Below, one piece after another: positions 48,337 to 61,622 of a DNA stretch of 64,000 nt; the stretch's first letter is position 1, and each line of letters opens with the position of its first letter. The notes beneath the pieces are model-generated. The model had not been told where the DNA came from and did no database searches. It was given only the letters and a program-made list of their open reading frames with translations. Source of the DNA: Shewanella sp. KT0246 (GTDB lineage: Bacteria; Pseudomonadota; Gammaproteobacteria; Enterobacterales; Shewanellaceae); assembly GCF_019654955.1 (NCBI RefSeq), contig NZ_BPEV01000007.1, positions 1 through 64,000 on the forward strand, given 5' to 3'. Both the position numbers and the translations under genes were made by a program.

Positions 48337-49101
48337 TTAAAGCGACTCAATGTTGGCTAAAAATAGCTTAGCTAATTGTAAATCATCTGGATGAGTGACT
48401 TTAATATTATCAGCCCTACCTGATACTAACCCAGGATTCACGCCTGCCCATTCCATTGCGCTCGCTTCATCGGTGATATTAACGCCTTGTTCAAGGGCTG
48501 CAGATAAATTTTGTTTTAGTTGCTGACTAGGGAACAATTGTGGAGTTAACGCATGCCACAAATTATCACGGCAAACTGTTTCAGCTATTTCAACTTTACT
48601 TACAGCTTTGTCCGCAGCATTAGCAACAATACTTCTCTTCATTGTGTCTCTCACTGGCATAGCTAAAATTGCCCCTTGGCTATGCACAGCACGAGACTCG
48701 AGTAACTTATCGATATCAGTTTGAGTTAAACAAGGTCTAGCTGCATCATGGACCAGTGACCAAGTCGAGTGCTCACTCGTAATATCAGTAGTTACATCAT
48801 TGGTTTCATCATCTAAGCTATTCAATGCAGCAAGAACTGAGTCAGCACGCTCGTTGCCGCCTATTACTGTCAAAACTTTTTCATGATTGGCTTGTGTTAG
48901 TTTTGCAAAAAAGTCATCTTCAGGGTGCAATGCCACAATCACTTTGCTGATGTCAGGATGTGAAATTAAACTATCCAAGGTATGCGCTAATATGGTTTGT
49001 TCGCCAAGCATTAAGTATTGCTTAGGAATAGACGCGCCCATTCTGGCACCAATGCCAGCAGCTGGCACAATAGCGACAACAGATTGCTTTGCAGACTTCA
49101 T
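48337..49101 (-). CDS. ispD: 2-C-methyl-D-erythritol 4-phosphate cytidylyltransferase
   Basis: Third enzyme of the MEP pathway, making CDP-methylerythritol. The 254 residues have the CTP-binding loop VPAAGIGARMGASIPKQYL, the HDAARPCLT motif and the dimer arm segment ITDEASAMEWAG. It is slightly longer than E. coli IspD (236) because of an acidic, Thr/Asp-rich insert near residues 95-108 (DDETNDVTTDITSEH). It starts five bases after ftsB. Confidence 0.97.
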   Translation of the reverse strand: MKSAKQSVVAIVPAAGIGARMGASIPKQYLMLGEQTILAHTLDSLISHPDISKVIVALHPEDDFFAKLTQANHEKVLTVIGGNERADSVLAALNSLDDETNDVTTDITSEHSTWSLVHDAARPCLTQTDIDKLLESRAVHSQGAILAMPVRDTMKRSIVANAADKAVSKVEIAETVCRDNLWHALTPQLFPSQQLKQNLSAALEQGVNITDEASAMEWAGVNPGLVSGRADNIKVTHPDDLQLAKLFLANIESL

Positions 49102-49106
49102 AATGT

Positions 49107-49409
49107 TTACTGACCAAATGTAGAATTATTTCGGGGATTATTACCAACAACACGATAGAAAGTTTCACCTTCTTTGACCATACCCAACTCATTACGCGCA
49201 CGCTCTTCGATGGCTTCTGTGCCACTTTTTAAATCTACGATTTCAGCAATTAGCACTTGGTTACGGGCGATCAGTTTGTTATTACTTTCTTGTTGGCTGG
49301 CAATCTGCTTTTGCAGATTCATATACTGGGAAAGATTGTTCTCGCCTAACCAAAGTCGATACTGCAACAAGCCTACTAAGATAATCAGTAATAGTAAAAG
49401 TCGTTTCAT
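49107..49409 (-). CDS. ftsB: Cell division protein FtsB
   Basis: A 100-residue bitopic protein of the FtsQLB division complex. One N-terminal membrane helix (about residues 3-20, LLLLLIILVGLLQYRLWLG) is followed by a periplasmic leucine-zipper-like coiled coil (about 27-65) and the conserved EERARNELGMVKEGETFYRVV motif. It is followed closely by ispD and preceded by eno, the classical arrangement. Confidence 0.95.
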   Translation of the reverse strand: MKRLLLLLIILVGLLQYRLWLGENNLSQYMNLQKQIASQQESNNKLIARNQVLIAEIVDLKSGTEAIEERARNELGMVKEGETFYRVVGNNPRNNSTFGQ

Positions 49410-49460
49410 AAATCGGTTATCAGCGATATTTATTAGTAATTGTTACGTTATAGTACAACA

Positions 49461-49488
49461 AAAAAGGCCACCGAGTGGTGGCCTTTTT
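49461..49488 (-). terminator. Intrinsic terminator of eno
   Basis: Twelve-pair hairpin AAAAAGGCCACC/GGTGGCCTTTTT, loop GAGT, 16 bases past the eno stop. It separates eno from the ftsB-rpoS genes, which must have their own promoter. Confidence 0.92.
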
Positions 49489-49503
49489 AAGATTTAGTAA
49501 AGA

Positions 49504-50832
<1,329 letters not shown>

Positions 50833-50999
50833 TTAAAATAGAAAATCAATACCAGTAATCAGCAACATTTCTATAATTGAAGATTGATTATTGGTATTTC
50901 ACTTTCAGTTTGGTAATTAATTGTCAACTAGAAGCATAGCATAGACCTATTATCCTGACGCTTCAACTATCAAAGTGACAACTTGGAATACACCATGAA

Positions 51000-51032
51000 A
51001 AAAAAGCCATTGATGAACTCATCAATGGCTTT
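51000..51032 (-). terminator. Intrinsic terminator of pyrG
   Basis: AGCCATTGATGA/TCATCAATGGCT hairpin with a short loop, followed on the minus strand by seven T; immediately after the pyrG stop. Confidence 0.88.
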
Positions 51033-51038
51033 CGTTAT

Positions 51039-52778
<1,740 letters not shown>

Positions 52779-52913
52779 TCATTAAATTGCGATAATAATG
52801 TTTAATAAGCCAACAGCCTCATTCTATGTGTTTTTTAGGCCATCAAAGCAATGAGTACTAAGGCAGGTTGCCGTCACTTATACATTGACTCACGCTGATT
52901 TAAGCCTAAATTT

Positions 52914-53756
52914 TTAAAGCCTTTCCTGTTGTTTAACTTGATCCCAATATGCGTCTAACTCATCTAAAGAGTGTTCATTAATCGACTTTCCGCTTTGCTT
53001 AGCAAAGTGCTCTACACCACGGAAACGTCGTTCAAACTTTTGGTTTGCTTGTCTTAAGGCTTGCTCAGGTTCAACGCCCAAATGTCTTGCCATATTAGCA
53101 ACTGCAAATAACAAATCGCCCATTTCATCAACCACACGTTCATGATAAATCTCTGGCTGAGTTTTAAGGTGTTGTGCCTCTTCCATCACTTCATCGATTT
53201 CTTCATGGACTTTAGCCACAACTGGCGCTAAATCAGGCCAATCAAACCCTACCTTAGCGACTCTTTTTTGAATTTTTATCGAACGATTTAATGCAGGCAG
53301 AGCCACAGGAATATCATCGAGTAATGAAAACTGCTGTTTTTGCTCGCGCTCCGTTTGTTTAATTGCATCCCAGGATTGTTTAACTTTTTCCGCATTGGCA
53401 CGTGGCGAACTGGTGCCACTCCCCTTAACGGTAAACACATGGGGATGACGCCGCGTCAGCTTGTCACAAATTTTCTCAACCACAACAGCAAAGTCAAACA
53501 TGCCCTGCTCACTCGCCAACTGACAATAAAACACCACCTGAAACAGTAGATCACCTAGTTCATCAGGCAGCGATTCAAAATCAGCTTGTTCTATTGCATC
53601 CGCTACTTCATAAGCTTCTTCGAGCGTAAATGGCACAATCGTCGCAAATGTTTGTTGTTTATCCCAAGGACAACCGGTTTCAGGATCGCGTAACTTCTCC
53701 ATAATCGTTAATAATGGTTGAATAATATTATGAGTTTGAGATGACTCTTTAGACAT
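52914..53756 (-). CDS. mazG: Nucleoside triphosphate pyrophosphohydrolase MazG
   Basis: Hydrolyses NTPs to NMP and pyrophosphate and can limit ppGpp build-up in E. coli. The 280 residues hold two MazG domains. The first (about 1-130) begins MEKLRDPETGCPWDKQQT, with metal motifs EEAYEVADAIE and DELGDLLFQVVF. The second (about 165-270) has EEIDEVMEEA and DEMGDLLFAVANMARHLG, the active half in E. coli. It follows relA by 94 bases with relA's terminator between, the same order as E. coli relA-mazG. Confidence 0.96.
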   Translation of the reverse strand: MSKESSQTHNIIQPLLTIMEKLRDPETGCPWDKQQTFATIVPFTLEEAYEVADAIEQADFESLPDELGDLLFQVVFYCQLASEQGMFDFAVVVEKICDKLTRRHPHVFTVKGSGTSSPRANAEKVKQSWDAIKQTEREQKQQFSLLDDIPVALPALNRSIKIQKRVAKVGFDWPDLAPVVAKVHEEIDEVMEEAQHLKTQPEIYHERVVDEMGDLLFAVANMARHLGVEPEQALRQANQKFERRFRGVEHFAKQSGKSINEHSLDELDAYWDQVKQQERL

Positions 53757-53784
53757 GGAAAATATCCAAATAATTAGGACTAAA

Positions 53785-53815
53785 CAAAAAAGTGGTAAAC
53801 CTAACGATTTACCAC
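53785..53815 (-). terminator. Intrinsic terminator of relA
   Basis: GTGGTAAA (53792-53799) pairs with TTTACCAC (53808-53815); six T follow on the minus strand; 36 bases past the relA stop. Confidence 0.88.
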
Positions 53816-53850
53816 CTCTATTAATTCACATTAACTTACGTATTTGCGTA

Positions 53851-56058
53851 TTATAAGCGCCTTGCTTCAATGACGCCTTCAATTTGGCCCAATTTCGCTA
53901 AGATACGCGATAAGCCATCAAGGTTATAAAGCTCTAATTCAAGATCAACCGCCGCAGTTTGGTTCTTTTCATCTGATGTTGAGCTCATTGCCATCACATT
54001 CGACTTTTCTGCCGCAAGTACTGTGGTGACGTCTCTTAATAACCCGCTTCTATCATGAGCATTTACTTGTACTTTAATGCGATATCCACCAGAGTAATTT
54101 TCACCCCACACGACTTCTACATTACGCTCAGGATGAGCACGCATTAATTCTTTAACTTGAGCACAGTCACTGCGATGTACTGAAACCCCTCGCCCCATAG
54201 TAATGTAACCAAAAATTTCATCACCCGGAACAGGTTTACAACAACTGGCAATATGGCTCAGTAAGTTACCCACGCCATTAACTTCAACTTGACCTTTCCC
54301 TTTACGGGCTGGTTTAGTGTGCGAACGCTTTATGATCTCTTCAACAATTTCTTGCTCTGAACTCGGCTCTTTACGCAGGCTGGTTTCGATATAATTAACC
54401 ACTTGGTTAAGGCGAAGATCGCCGCCGCCAATAGCAGCTAACATGTCATCCATTGAGTTCATGTTAAATCGCTCAACAGCCACTTGCGCGTCTTTAATTT
54501 TTAATGATATCCGTGTGAGTTCAGCTTCCAGTAACTCTTTACCGGCAACCATGTTTTTATCGCGGTCTTGTTGCTTAAACCAATGTTGAATTTTAGAGCG
54601 TGAGCGAGACGACTTGATATAGCCTAAATTCGGGTTCAACCAGTCTCTTTTTGGATTTGGATGCTTTGAGGTAATAATCTCAATCCGCTCACCGGTTTCA
54701 ACTTGATAAGTAAATGGCACAATACGTCCATCCACTTTTGCACCAATACATTTATGACCCACATGCGAGTGAATGTAGTAAGCAAAGTCCAGTACAGTTG
54801 AACCCAGTGGCAAATCAACCACTTCGCCGTTAGGGGTAAATACATATGCTCGGTCTTCGAAAACCTGACTGCGCACTTCTTCAACTAGGTTGCCTGTTTC
54901 GGCCACATCTTCTTGCCAAAGTAAGATCTTACGTAGCCAGTTAATCTTTTCTTCATAACCACTTTGTTTTCCACCAGCCGTACCTTCTTTGTACTTCCAG
55001 TGCGCAGCCACACCTAGCTCTGCATCTTGATGCATCGCTTCGGTACGAATTTGGATCTCAACAGTTTTACCTTCGGGCCCTACAACGACGGTATGGATTG
55101 ATTGGTAGCCGTTAGGTTTAGGATTTGCCACATAGTCATCAAATTCACGTGGAATATGATGCCAAAGGGTATGGACGACACCTAATGCACCATAACAATC
55201 TTGAAGGCGGTCAGTGACAATACGCACTGCGCGGACATCAAACAGTTCATCGAACTTAAGATCTTTGCCCTTCATTTTGCGCCAGATGCTATAGATGTGT
55301 TTTGGGCGACCATAGACTTTTGCACGTATTTGATCGGCATCTAAACGTTCTTGCAGCTGGGTTACAAACTTTTCGACAAACACTTCTCTATCGACACGCT
55401 TGCCGTCTAATTGTTTAGCAATGTCTTTATAGACAACTGGATGAAGGTATCTGAATGAAATATCTTCTAATTCCCATTTAAGCTGACCGATACCTAATCT
55501 ATTGGCTAATGGCGCATAAATATCGGCAACTTCACGCGCAACTAACACGCGAGTCTCTTCATCGACGTTTTTAATTTCACGTAGTAGGCGTAATCGCTCA
55601 GCAAGCTTGATCACGACAGCGCGGACATCTTCCACCATCGCCAATAACATTTTACGAATATTATCAATTTGCGGTTCTGCGGTGCGTGAATCTTGACTAA
55701 CTTTTAAAGCGCCAATGGCTTCCATCGTGACAACACTTGCCACCAACTGACTTAAACTTTTACCAAACTTTTCTTCGATGTCTTCAATCGAAAGAATGCC
55801 TGCATCATGAATGATAAATAATAGGGATGCTTGCAGGGTTTCAATGTCCATATTCAGTGGAGCAAGGATTTCAACCATTTCACGAGCACGGTCTAATAGT
55901 TCGCGATGAATATCTGGGGATGGAGTCGGCAGCGCATCTAACTGTTTAATAAGATCCAGCAACATTTGGGCTTCTTCGGCATTATCTAAATAACGCATCA
56001 CCCATTCGTCGATATTAAAATCGGCTGAATTAAAATGTGCTTCTCGGACTGAGACCAT
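53851..56058 (-). CDS. relA: GTP pyrophosphokinase RelA
   Basis: Ribosome-associated (p)ppGpp synthetase of the stringent response. The 735 residues begin MVSVREAHFN. Order: an N-terminal pseudo-hydrolase domain with LFIIHDAGILS in place of the active HDxxED motif, so hydrolysis is not expected; the synthetase domain (about 240-370) with DELFDVRAVRIVTD and ANPKPNGYQSIHTVV; TGS domain DRAYVFTPNGEVVDLPLGSTVLDFAY; a zinc-finger/CC region with HIASCCKPVPGDEI; and a C-terminal ACT domain (RSGLLRDVTTVLA). Length is as in E. coli (744). It probably acts on the tRNA promoter at 30.2 kb among many targets. Confidence 0.97.
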   Translation of the reverse strand: MVSVREAHFNSADFNIDEWVMRYLDNAEEAQMLLDLIKQLDALPTPSPDIHRELLDRAREMVEILAPLNMDIETLQASLLFIIHDAGILSIEDIEEKFGKSLSQLVASVVTMEAIGALKVSQDSRTAEPQIDNIRKMLLAMVEDVRAVVIKLAERLRLLREIKNVDEETRVLVAREVADIYAPLANRLGIGQLKWELEDISFRYLHPVVYKDIAKQLDGKRVDREVFVEKFVTQLQERLDADQIRAKVYGRPKHIYSIWRKMKGKDLKFDELFDVRAVRIVTDRLQDCYGALGVVHTLWHHIPREFDDYVANPKPNGYQSIHTVVVGPEGKTVEIQIRTEAMHQDAELGVAAHWKYKEGTAGGKQSGYEEKINWLRKILLWQEDVAETGNLVEEVRSQVFEDRAYVFTPNGEVVDLPLGSTVLDFAYYIHSHVGHKCIGAKVDGRIVPFTYQVETGERIEIITSKHPNPKRDWLNPNLGYIKSSRSRSKIQHWFKQQDRDKNMVAGKELLEAELTRISLKIKDAQVAVERFNMNSMDDMLAAIGGGDLRLNQVVNYIETSLRKEPSSEQEIVEEIIKRSHTKPARKGKGQVEVNGVGNLLSHIASCCKPVPGDEIFGYITMGRGVSVHRSDCAQVKELMRAHPERNVEVVWGENYSGGYRIKVQVNAHDRSGLLRDVTTVLAAEKSNVMAMSSTSDEKNQTAAVDLELELYNLDGLSRILAKLGQIEGVIEARRL

Positions 56059-56356
56059 AATTAACTTCCTTATTGGTACTTATTAACTACCAGTAAAACA
56101 AACCTGTTTATTTTCAATAAACCGTCTATTGCAGACGCGCTCTGCAGTATGACAAAAGAATCATCTTGAATGTTCAGTAATCTATGTCAAATTAATATTA
56201 ATCACTTTACAAATTCTTACTTAAAAAAACGAAAAAGGTTTAATTTTCCATCAATTTCTAGCTTAAATAAGATTTATATTCATCTGCTTTCAATAATAAA
56301 GCATCAGATTGCTAACGAATGTTCCCCTGGCAACACTCAAGCTATCTTAGCCTGCT

Positions 56357-57718
56357 TCATTTTGTCTCAAATAACGCCATTGCTTCAATATGGTGAGTTT
56401 GAGGAAACATATCTAGCATGGTAATTTTTTTCAATTTATAGCCTTGCTCAATCAAAACTTGGCTGTCTCGCGCTAAACTCGCTGGGTTACAAGATACGTA
56501 AACCACTTTTTTGGGTTTCATTTTAGAAAGCCATTGCAAACTTTCAAAAGCGCCCGCTCTGGCAGGGTCAAGTAATAATTTATCGATGCGACCAAGCCAT
56601 GATGCTTCAGATAAATCAGCACTGAGATCGGCGTGAAAGAAACTTAAGTTAGTTAAGTTATTGTCTTGGGCGTTTTGCTTAGCCTGAGCCACCATTTCAG
56701 GCACTCCCTCAACCCCAATAACATCTGCGGCTTGTGTTGCGAGTGGCAAACTAAAGTTACCGACTCCACAAAATAAATCTAAAATACGCTCGTTCGCTTG
56801 TGGCTCAAGCCATTCAATTGCCTGGGCAACCATACGTTGATTGATATCTGCATTAACCTGCACAAAGTTACCAGGGCTAAATCGGCAATCAACTTTACCA
56901 TCAGCTAAACTGTATTGAGGCAACTCTAGCTCAGCTTGATGACTAGAGACAACCTCAGAATATAGTGAATGAATCGCACTTTCATTGTCTTGAACTAACA
57001 AATTAATCTGATGAGTTTGAGCAAAGCTCACTAACAGTTGTTTATCAGCATCTTTTAAATCTTTAGTAAGTCGCAATACAGCAAACAAGCCATTATCTGC
57101 TTCAGTAAGCTCTAAATGCCCTAAAGTAGTTTTAGCCTGCAGTTGGTTGAGTAACTCAGTAAATGGCGCTATTAATACCGATAAGGGTTTAGCTAACACA
57201 TCACATTGCTTGATTTGCACGATATCGCTGCTATTAGCAGCACGAAAGCCTAGTTGTAAGGTTTTAGATTTTTTATCAAATAAGGTGGCTAAGCGCGCGC
57301 GGCGACGGTAATGCCAAGCTTCACCAATAACAGCTTCAGTCACCATAGATGAATCAACTTTGATAGCCAGCTTGCTGATTAAATTAGTTAATGCAGATTG
57401 CTTGTGTTCACGCTGAGCTTCAATGCTCATATGTTGTAAATCGCAGCCGCCACACTGCTGATAATGCGGACACTGTGCATCGACACGCTTGGGGGTCGGT
57501 TTCTCAACTTTTATCAACTTAGCTTTAGCATATTTTTTCTTTTGCTCGGTTAACTGAGCTGTAACGGTTTCACCAGGTAGCGCACCCGGTACAAACACGA
57601 CTTTCCCGTTATGTTGTGCAATACCAGCACCGAGATGATCGAGTTGTGATACCGTTAAACTCAACTTTGCTGATAACTGCTTAGTCTTGTTTGGTTTTGC
57701 TTTAAAAAATTGCGCCAT
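56357..57718 (-). CDS. rlmD: 23S rRNA (uracil-1939-C5)-methyltransferase
   Basis: SAM-dependent rRNA methylase (RlmD/RumA). The 453 residues have an N-terminal TRAM domain (about 15-75, [25 protein letters not shown]), the iron-sulfur cysteines in [15 protein letters not shown] plus a later Cys (QCDVL), the SAM site [17 protein letters not shown], and the catalytic cysteine in [17 protein letters not shown] precedes the ATG. It is separated from relA by a 298-base gap (56059-56356) holding the relA promoter region, in which I see no gene. Divergent from barA, as in E. coli. Confidence 0.96.
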   Translation of the reverse strand: MAQFFKAKPNKTKQLSAKLSLTVSQLDHLGAGIAQHNGKVVFVPGALPGETVTAQLTEQKKKYAKAKLIKVEKPTPKRVDAQCPHYQQCGGCDLQHMSIEAQREHKQSALTNLISKLAIKVDSSMVTEAVIGEAWHYRRRARLATLFDKKSKTLQLGFRAANSSDIVQIKQCDVLAKPLSVLIAPFTELLNQLQAKTTLGHLELTEADNGLFAVLRLTKDLKDADKQLLVSFAQTHQINLLVQDNESAIHSLYSEVVSSHQAELELPQYSLADGKVDCRFSPGNFVQVNADINQRMVAQAIEWLEPQANERILDLFCGVGNFSLPLATQAADVIGVEGVPEMVAQAKQNAQDNNLTNLSFFHADLSADLSEASWLGRIDKLLLDPARAGAFESLQWLSKMKPKKVVYVSCNPASLARDSQVLIEQGYKLKKITMLDMFPQTHHIEAMALFETK

Positions 57719-57819
57719 TTTGGCCTCTGGTTTTGAATAAATTACTGGTCAAGAGTGCTGCATTTCTGGCAATCTAGACAACATAATTGATAAAAGTCTT
57801 TAGGAATAACAACTTCACG

Positions 57820-60648
57820 ATGAATAAAGCTAACAACATGACCAAATACAGCCTCCGTTCATGGGTGCTGGTACTTGCGTTAGCGCCTACTGTAATGGTG
57901 GGTATTCTACTTGGAAGTTACTTCACCATAAACCGTTTTTATGAACTTGAAGAAACCTTAATCGCCCAAGGCAGAAGTATTGTCGAACCTTTAGCCATTG
58001 CAAGTGAATTTGGCTTAGTCACAGAAGACCGAGAAGCCAGCAAACGCTTATTAGCTGCTTCCCAACTTAATAACTCCTCTTTGATACATTCCATTGCCTT
58101 ATTTGATATCGATAACCAGCTATTTGTTACCTCTCATTATCACAAAGATTTTGAGAGCATGCGTTATACCAGAGCCCTTGAGTCATTAATCGCCAGTCAA
58201 TATGAAACCATAGACGACACTATGGTGATCCGCGTCCCCATTATTTCTAATACTGGTGTAAATCAACAAAATAACAATTACACGGCTACCGCTTCTCCTG
58301 GCCAAACGGTAACACCCACGATTACAAATGCTGAAGGTCAGCAGATACTTGGCTATATTGCGATACTGCTTAATAAAGAAAATGCACTGCTTGAACAACA
58401 CCGCGCTGCTATTGCAGCTTTTGTCATCGTATTGATTGGTGTGCAATTAAACTTATTTTTCACATTTAGATTAGTAAAACACGTTAACTACCCTATTACT
58501 GAAATGGTTAGGGTGGTGGCGAAAATCCGTGAGGGTAAGCTCGATACTCGCTTGGATGGTCAACTCATTGGTGAACTTGATTTATTGAAGCGTGGTATCA
58601 ATGCCATGGCAAGTTCATTATCTGAATACCATGATGAAATGCAGCAAAATATTGACCAAGCCACCTCTGATTTACGAGAGACCTTAGAACAAATCGAAAT
58701 TCAAAATGTTGAATTAGATTTAGCCAAAAAGCGGGCATTAGAAGCCAGTCGAATTAAATCTGAATTTTTAGCCAATATGTCCCATGAATTAAGAACCCCG
58801 CTGAATGGTGTGATTGGCTTCTCAAGACAGCTTATCAAAACCCCTTTGCATTCAAGTCAGCTTGATTACATCAAAACAATTGAAAGAAGCGCCAGTAACT
58901 TACTTGGCATTATTAATGACATCCTTGATTTTTCAAAGCTTGAAGCGGGTAAAATGGTGCTTGAAAAAATGCCATTCGCACTGAGAGAAACCATCTCAGA
59001 AACCGTCAGTATTGTATCTGGAAGCGCTCAACAAAAGGGTATTGAGCTAGTTATAGATATCGATGATAACGTGCCAGAAAGCGTCAGCGGTGATGCCATG
59101 CGTGTCGGTCAAATCATGACAAACCTTATCGGTAATGCGATTAAGTTTACCGACCACGGTAGCGTGGTATTAAAAATTCATCTGGTTGGCCAAAAAGATG
59201 AAAACATCACCCTACGCTGTGAAGTCATAGATACGGGGATTGGCATTGATGAAAGCCAGCAAGAATATTTATTCCAAGCATTTGGCCAAGCAGACTCCTC
59301 AATTTCAAGACGGTTTGGCGGCACAGGACTCGGACTGGTGATCACTAAACGTTTGATCAACCAGATGGGCGGTCAAATAGGCTTTACCTCTTCGCCCAAT
59401 AAAGGCTCAACTTTTTGGTTTATGCTGCCGTTAGACTTGAGTCAATTCCATATTGGGGAAGTACTGCACTTAGAAACTTTACGCGATAAAACGCTACTTT
59501 TATTTGAATCTCGTGAATTAACTCGTGATACCTTCAATCGCCGCTTTGAAGCTTGGGGATTGCACTTAACATCAGTGGGCCAAGTAAATCATTTAGAATC
59601 AACGCTATCATCTAGCCAAGTACACTATGATTATATTCTGATCAGTTGTCACGGCTTTGAGAATATCGAACAGCTAATGACAGTTTTAAAAGCTGCCAGA
59701 CAAAAGACATCCTGCTTAGTGTTACTGCATGATTGCATCGAGCAACAAGAAATACTCAATCAAGCACTGCGTCCAAACTCAGATATTTTAATGAGTATGC
59801 CAACCAGTGACTATGATTTGGCAAACCAGCTGATCCATCCACCAACTCAAAAAGCACTGTTAACAGAGCAAACTCAAGGCGTGGTTTATGAACGTAAAAA
59901 CTTAAGCGTGCTGGCGGTTGACGACAACCTTGCAAACTTAAAGCTAATCGATACTTTATTAAAAGAAATCGTTGTCAACGTAATATCTGTCAACAATGGG
60001 GATGATGCGGTTAAGCACGCTAAGCAGCAGGCATTCGATGTCATCTTTATGGACATTCAAATGCCTGGCACCGATGGCATTACCGCAACCAAATTTATTC
60101 GCCAAGAATCCCTAAATCGTAATACACCTATTATTGCGGTCACGGCTCACGCCATTGCTGAAGAACGAGAATTGATTTTAGGCAGTGGTATGGATGGTTA
60201 CTTACCAAAACCGATTGATGAAGCCGCACTTAAAGGCGTCATAGACCGTTGGATCAATAAACCTAAGTTTACCCATTTCGATATACATACCCTTAATTGG
60301 GAGCTGTGCTTAGCGCAAACGAATCAAAAGCCTGATTTGGCTATCGAGATGCTACAAATGCTAGTCGACTCTTTACCCGATAGTGTTAATGACATCGAGA
60401 CCGCTTTAAAAGATGGCAATAATGAGCTAATGCTGCAAACAGTTCATAAACTACATGGCGCCAGTTGCTACTGCGGAGTACCCAATACTCAAAAGCTTTG
60501 CCAAGAGATAGAATCAGCATTGAAGAAAAAAATCAGCCTTGATGATCTAGAACCGGAAATACTAGAGTTACTTGATGAGCTAACTAAGGTAGAATCAGCA
60601 GCAAATCAAGTGATATCACAGTTATCAGCGGATGTTCCCAATGAGTAA
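57820..60648 (+). CDS. barA: Hybrid sensor histidine kinase BarA
   Basis: Tripartite sensor that phosphorylates the response regulator UvrY, which induces Csr sRNAs and so frees targets from CsrA. From ATG 57820 it has 942 residues: TM1 (about 14-35), a periplasmic domain, TM2 (about 200-220), HAMP, dimerisation domain with FLANMSHELRTPLNG (His322), ATPase domain NLIGNAIKFTDHG, receiver domain with VIFMDIQMPGTDG (Asp745) and an HPt domain with KLHGASCYCG (His879). The frame opens at a TTG at 57787. Comparison with E. coli BarA (starts MTNYSLRAR) favours the ATG at 57838, but neither ATG has a strong ribosome site. It is divergent from rlmD and overlaps the yjaG-like gene. Confidence 0.95.
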   Translation: MNKANNMTKYSLRSWVLVLALAPTVMVGILLGSYFTINRFYELEETLIAQGRSIVEPLAIASEFGLVTEDREASKRLLAASQLNNSSLIHSIALFDIDNQLFVTSHYHKDFESMRYTRALESLIASQYETIDDTMVIRVPIISNTGVNQQNNNYTATASPGQTVTPTITNAEGQQILGYIAILLNKENALLEQHRAAIAAFVIVLIGVQLNLFFTFRLVKHVNYPITEMVRVVAKIREGKLDTRLDGQLIGELDLLKRGINAMASSLSEYHDEMQQNIDQATSDLRETLEQIEIQNVELDLAKKRALEASRIKSEFLANMSHELRTPLNGVIGFSRQLIKTPLHSSQLDYIKTIERSASNLLGIINDILDFSKLEAGKMVLEKMPFALRETISETVSIVSGSAQQKGIELVIDIDDNVPESVSGDAMRVGQIMTNLIGNAIKFTDHGSVVLKIHLVGQKDENITLRCEVIDTGIGIDESQQEYLFQAFGQADSSISRRFGGTGLGLVITKRLINQMGGQIGFTSSPNKGSTFWFMLPLDLSQFHIGEVLHLETLRDKTLLLFESRELTRDTFNRRFEAWGLHLTSVGQVNHLESTLSSSQVHYDYILISCHGFENIEQLMTVLKAARQKTSCLVLLHDCIEQQEILNQALRPNSDILMSMPTSDYDLANQLIHPPTQKALLTEQTQGVVYERKNLSVLAVDDNLANLKLIDTLLKEIVVNVISVNNGDDAVKHAKQQAFDVIFMDIQMPGTDGITATKFIRQESLNRNTPIIAVTAHAIAEERELILGSGMDGYLPKPIDEAALKGVIDRWINKPKFTHFDIHTLNWELCLAQTNQKPDLAIEMLQMLVDSLPDSVNDIETALKDGNNELMLQTVHKLHGASCYCGVPNTQKLCQEIESALKKKISLDDLEPEILELLDELTKVESAANQVISQLSADVPNE

Positions 60649-61255
60649 TAAACCCGGCTTTTTTAAACGCTTAAAAGCGTTATCTTTACCTCAAAAGCAA
60701 TTATTTGCGACCGCACTTTGTCAGCGTATGCTGCCTAACTACCAATTATTTTCAGAAGTGTGTGAGTTTGGCGAGCCAAAAATGTTAAGCACAGTCTTAG
60801 ACTTGCTTTGGCAATCTCAGTACGACAAGAAGCTTAAGTTCAATTACGATATCCATTTACAACGTCTTGAGGATAATACTCCTGAGCCAAGTGACTTTGA
60901 AGCTTACGGTGTTTACCCAGCAATGGATGCAGCCGTTGCATTAACCACTCTATTAGGTGGCATTCAAGGAAAAATCGAAGAAGACATTACTAATATCAGT
61001 AAGCTTTCTTCAAGCACTGTTGCCAATTACATTGAAGCTATCAGTGTTGAACAACTTCAAGACGAGTTGAACGAAGAAGTGGTTGAAGAATTTGTTTTCA
61101 ATCACCCTGTGATGCAAGAAGAGAAAGAACTGCAAGGCATGTTATTGGATATCATAGAAGATAACCCAAAACTAACTACTGAGTTCATTAAAGAGTTACG
61201 TAAAGAAATCGTCGATGCTGGCGTATCCAATATTGGGATTAGTATTCAGCAATAA
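60641..61255 (+). CDS. YjaG-family (DUF416) protein
   Basis: A 204-residue cytoplasmic, largely helical and acidic protein of the YjaG/DUF416 family, function unknown. Segments typical of the family are KALSLPQKQLFATALCQRMLPNYQLFSE and PEPSDFEAYGVYPAMDAAVAL. The ATG at 60641 overlaps the end of barA by eight bases and is preceded by a GGA site; an ATG three codons earlier (60632) is the alternative. The overlap suggests cotranslation with barA. A 15-pair hairpin follows the stop. Confidence 0.85.
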   Translation: MSNKPGFFKRLKALSLPQKQLFATALCQRMLPNYQLFSEVCEFGEPKMLSTVLDLLWQSQYDKKLKFNYDIHLQRLEDNTPEPSDFEAYGVYPAMDAAVALTTLLGGIQGKIEEDITNISKLSSSTVANYIEAISVEQLQDELNEEVVEEFVFNHPVMQEEKELQGMLLDIIEDNPKLTTEFIKELRKEIVDAGVSNIGISIQQ

Positions 61256-61264
61256 TTTACAACC

Positions 61265-61298
61265 AAATGACTAATAACGTATTCGTTATTAGTCATTT
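61265..61298. terminator. Perfect 15-pair hairpin after the yjaG-like gene
   Basis: Arms 61265-61279 and 61284-61298 (AAATGACTAATAACG core), loop TATT, with no following T-run on the plus strand, so it is a weak terminator or an RNA-stabilising stem. The remainder of 61299-61622 shows no gene; it holds the AEC transporter's promoter region. Confidence 0.55.
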
Positions 61299-61622
61299 GC
61301 GTGTTATCAAAGGGAGTCGCTATGGCCATGATTTAATTATGCTTCAGTCATGCATTAGACGCTCCCTTCACTTTAAAGGCATTAAGGCCTCAATTAACAA
61401 CTCATACGCCATACTCTTAAGTAAAACGTAAAACCCTCATTTTAGTAATCCAAAACTACGCAAAATAGCCACCATGTCTTTTGTGTTCATTCTGCCAATT
61501 ATCGTTTTTGATCGTGCATGGCGTAGATTAAGTTAACATGAGGCGCTGACAAGTTTTCAATAGAATTAACACTCGAAATTCGCCTATACTGATCACTTAA
61601 TTAATTAAGGAAGGAATGAGGG

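Noticed and set aside
56170-56424. 84-codon frame between relA and rlmD
   Set aside because: Low-complexity AT-rich sequence overlapping the rlmD 3' end, no ribosome site.
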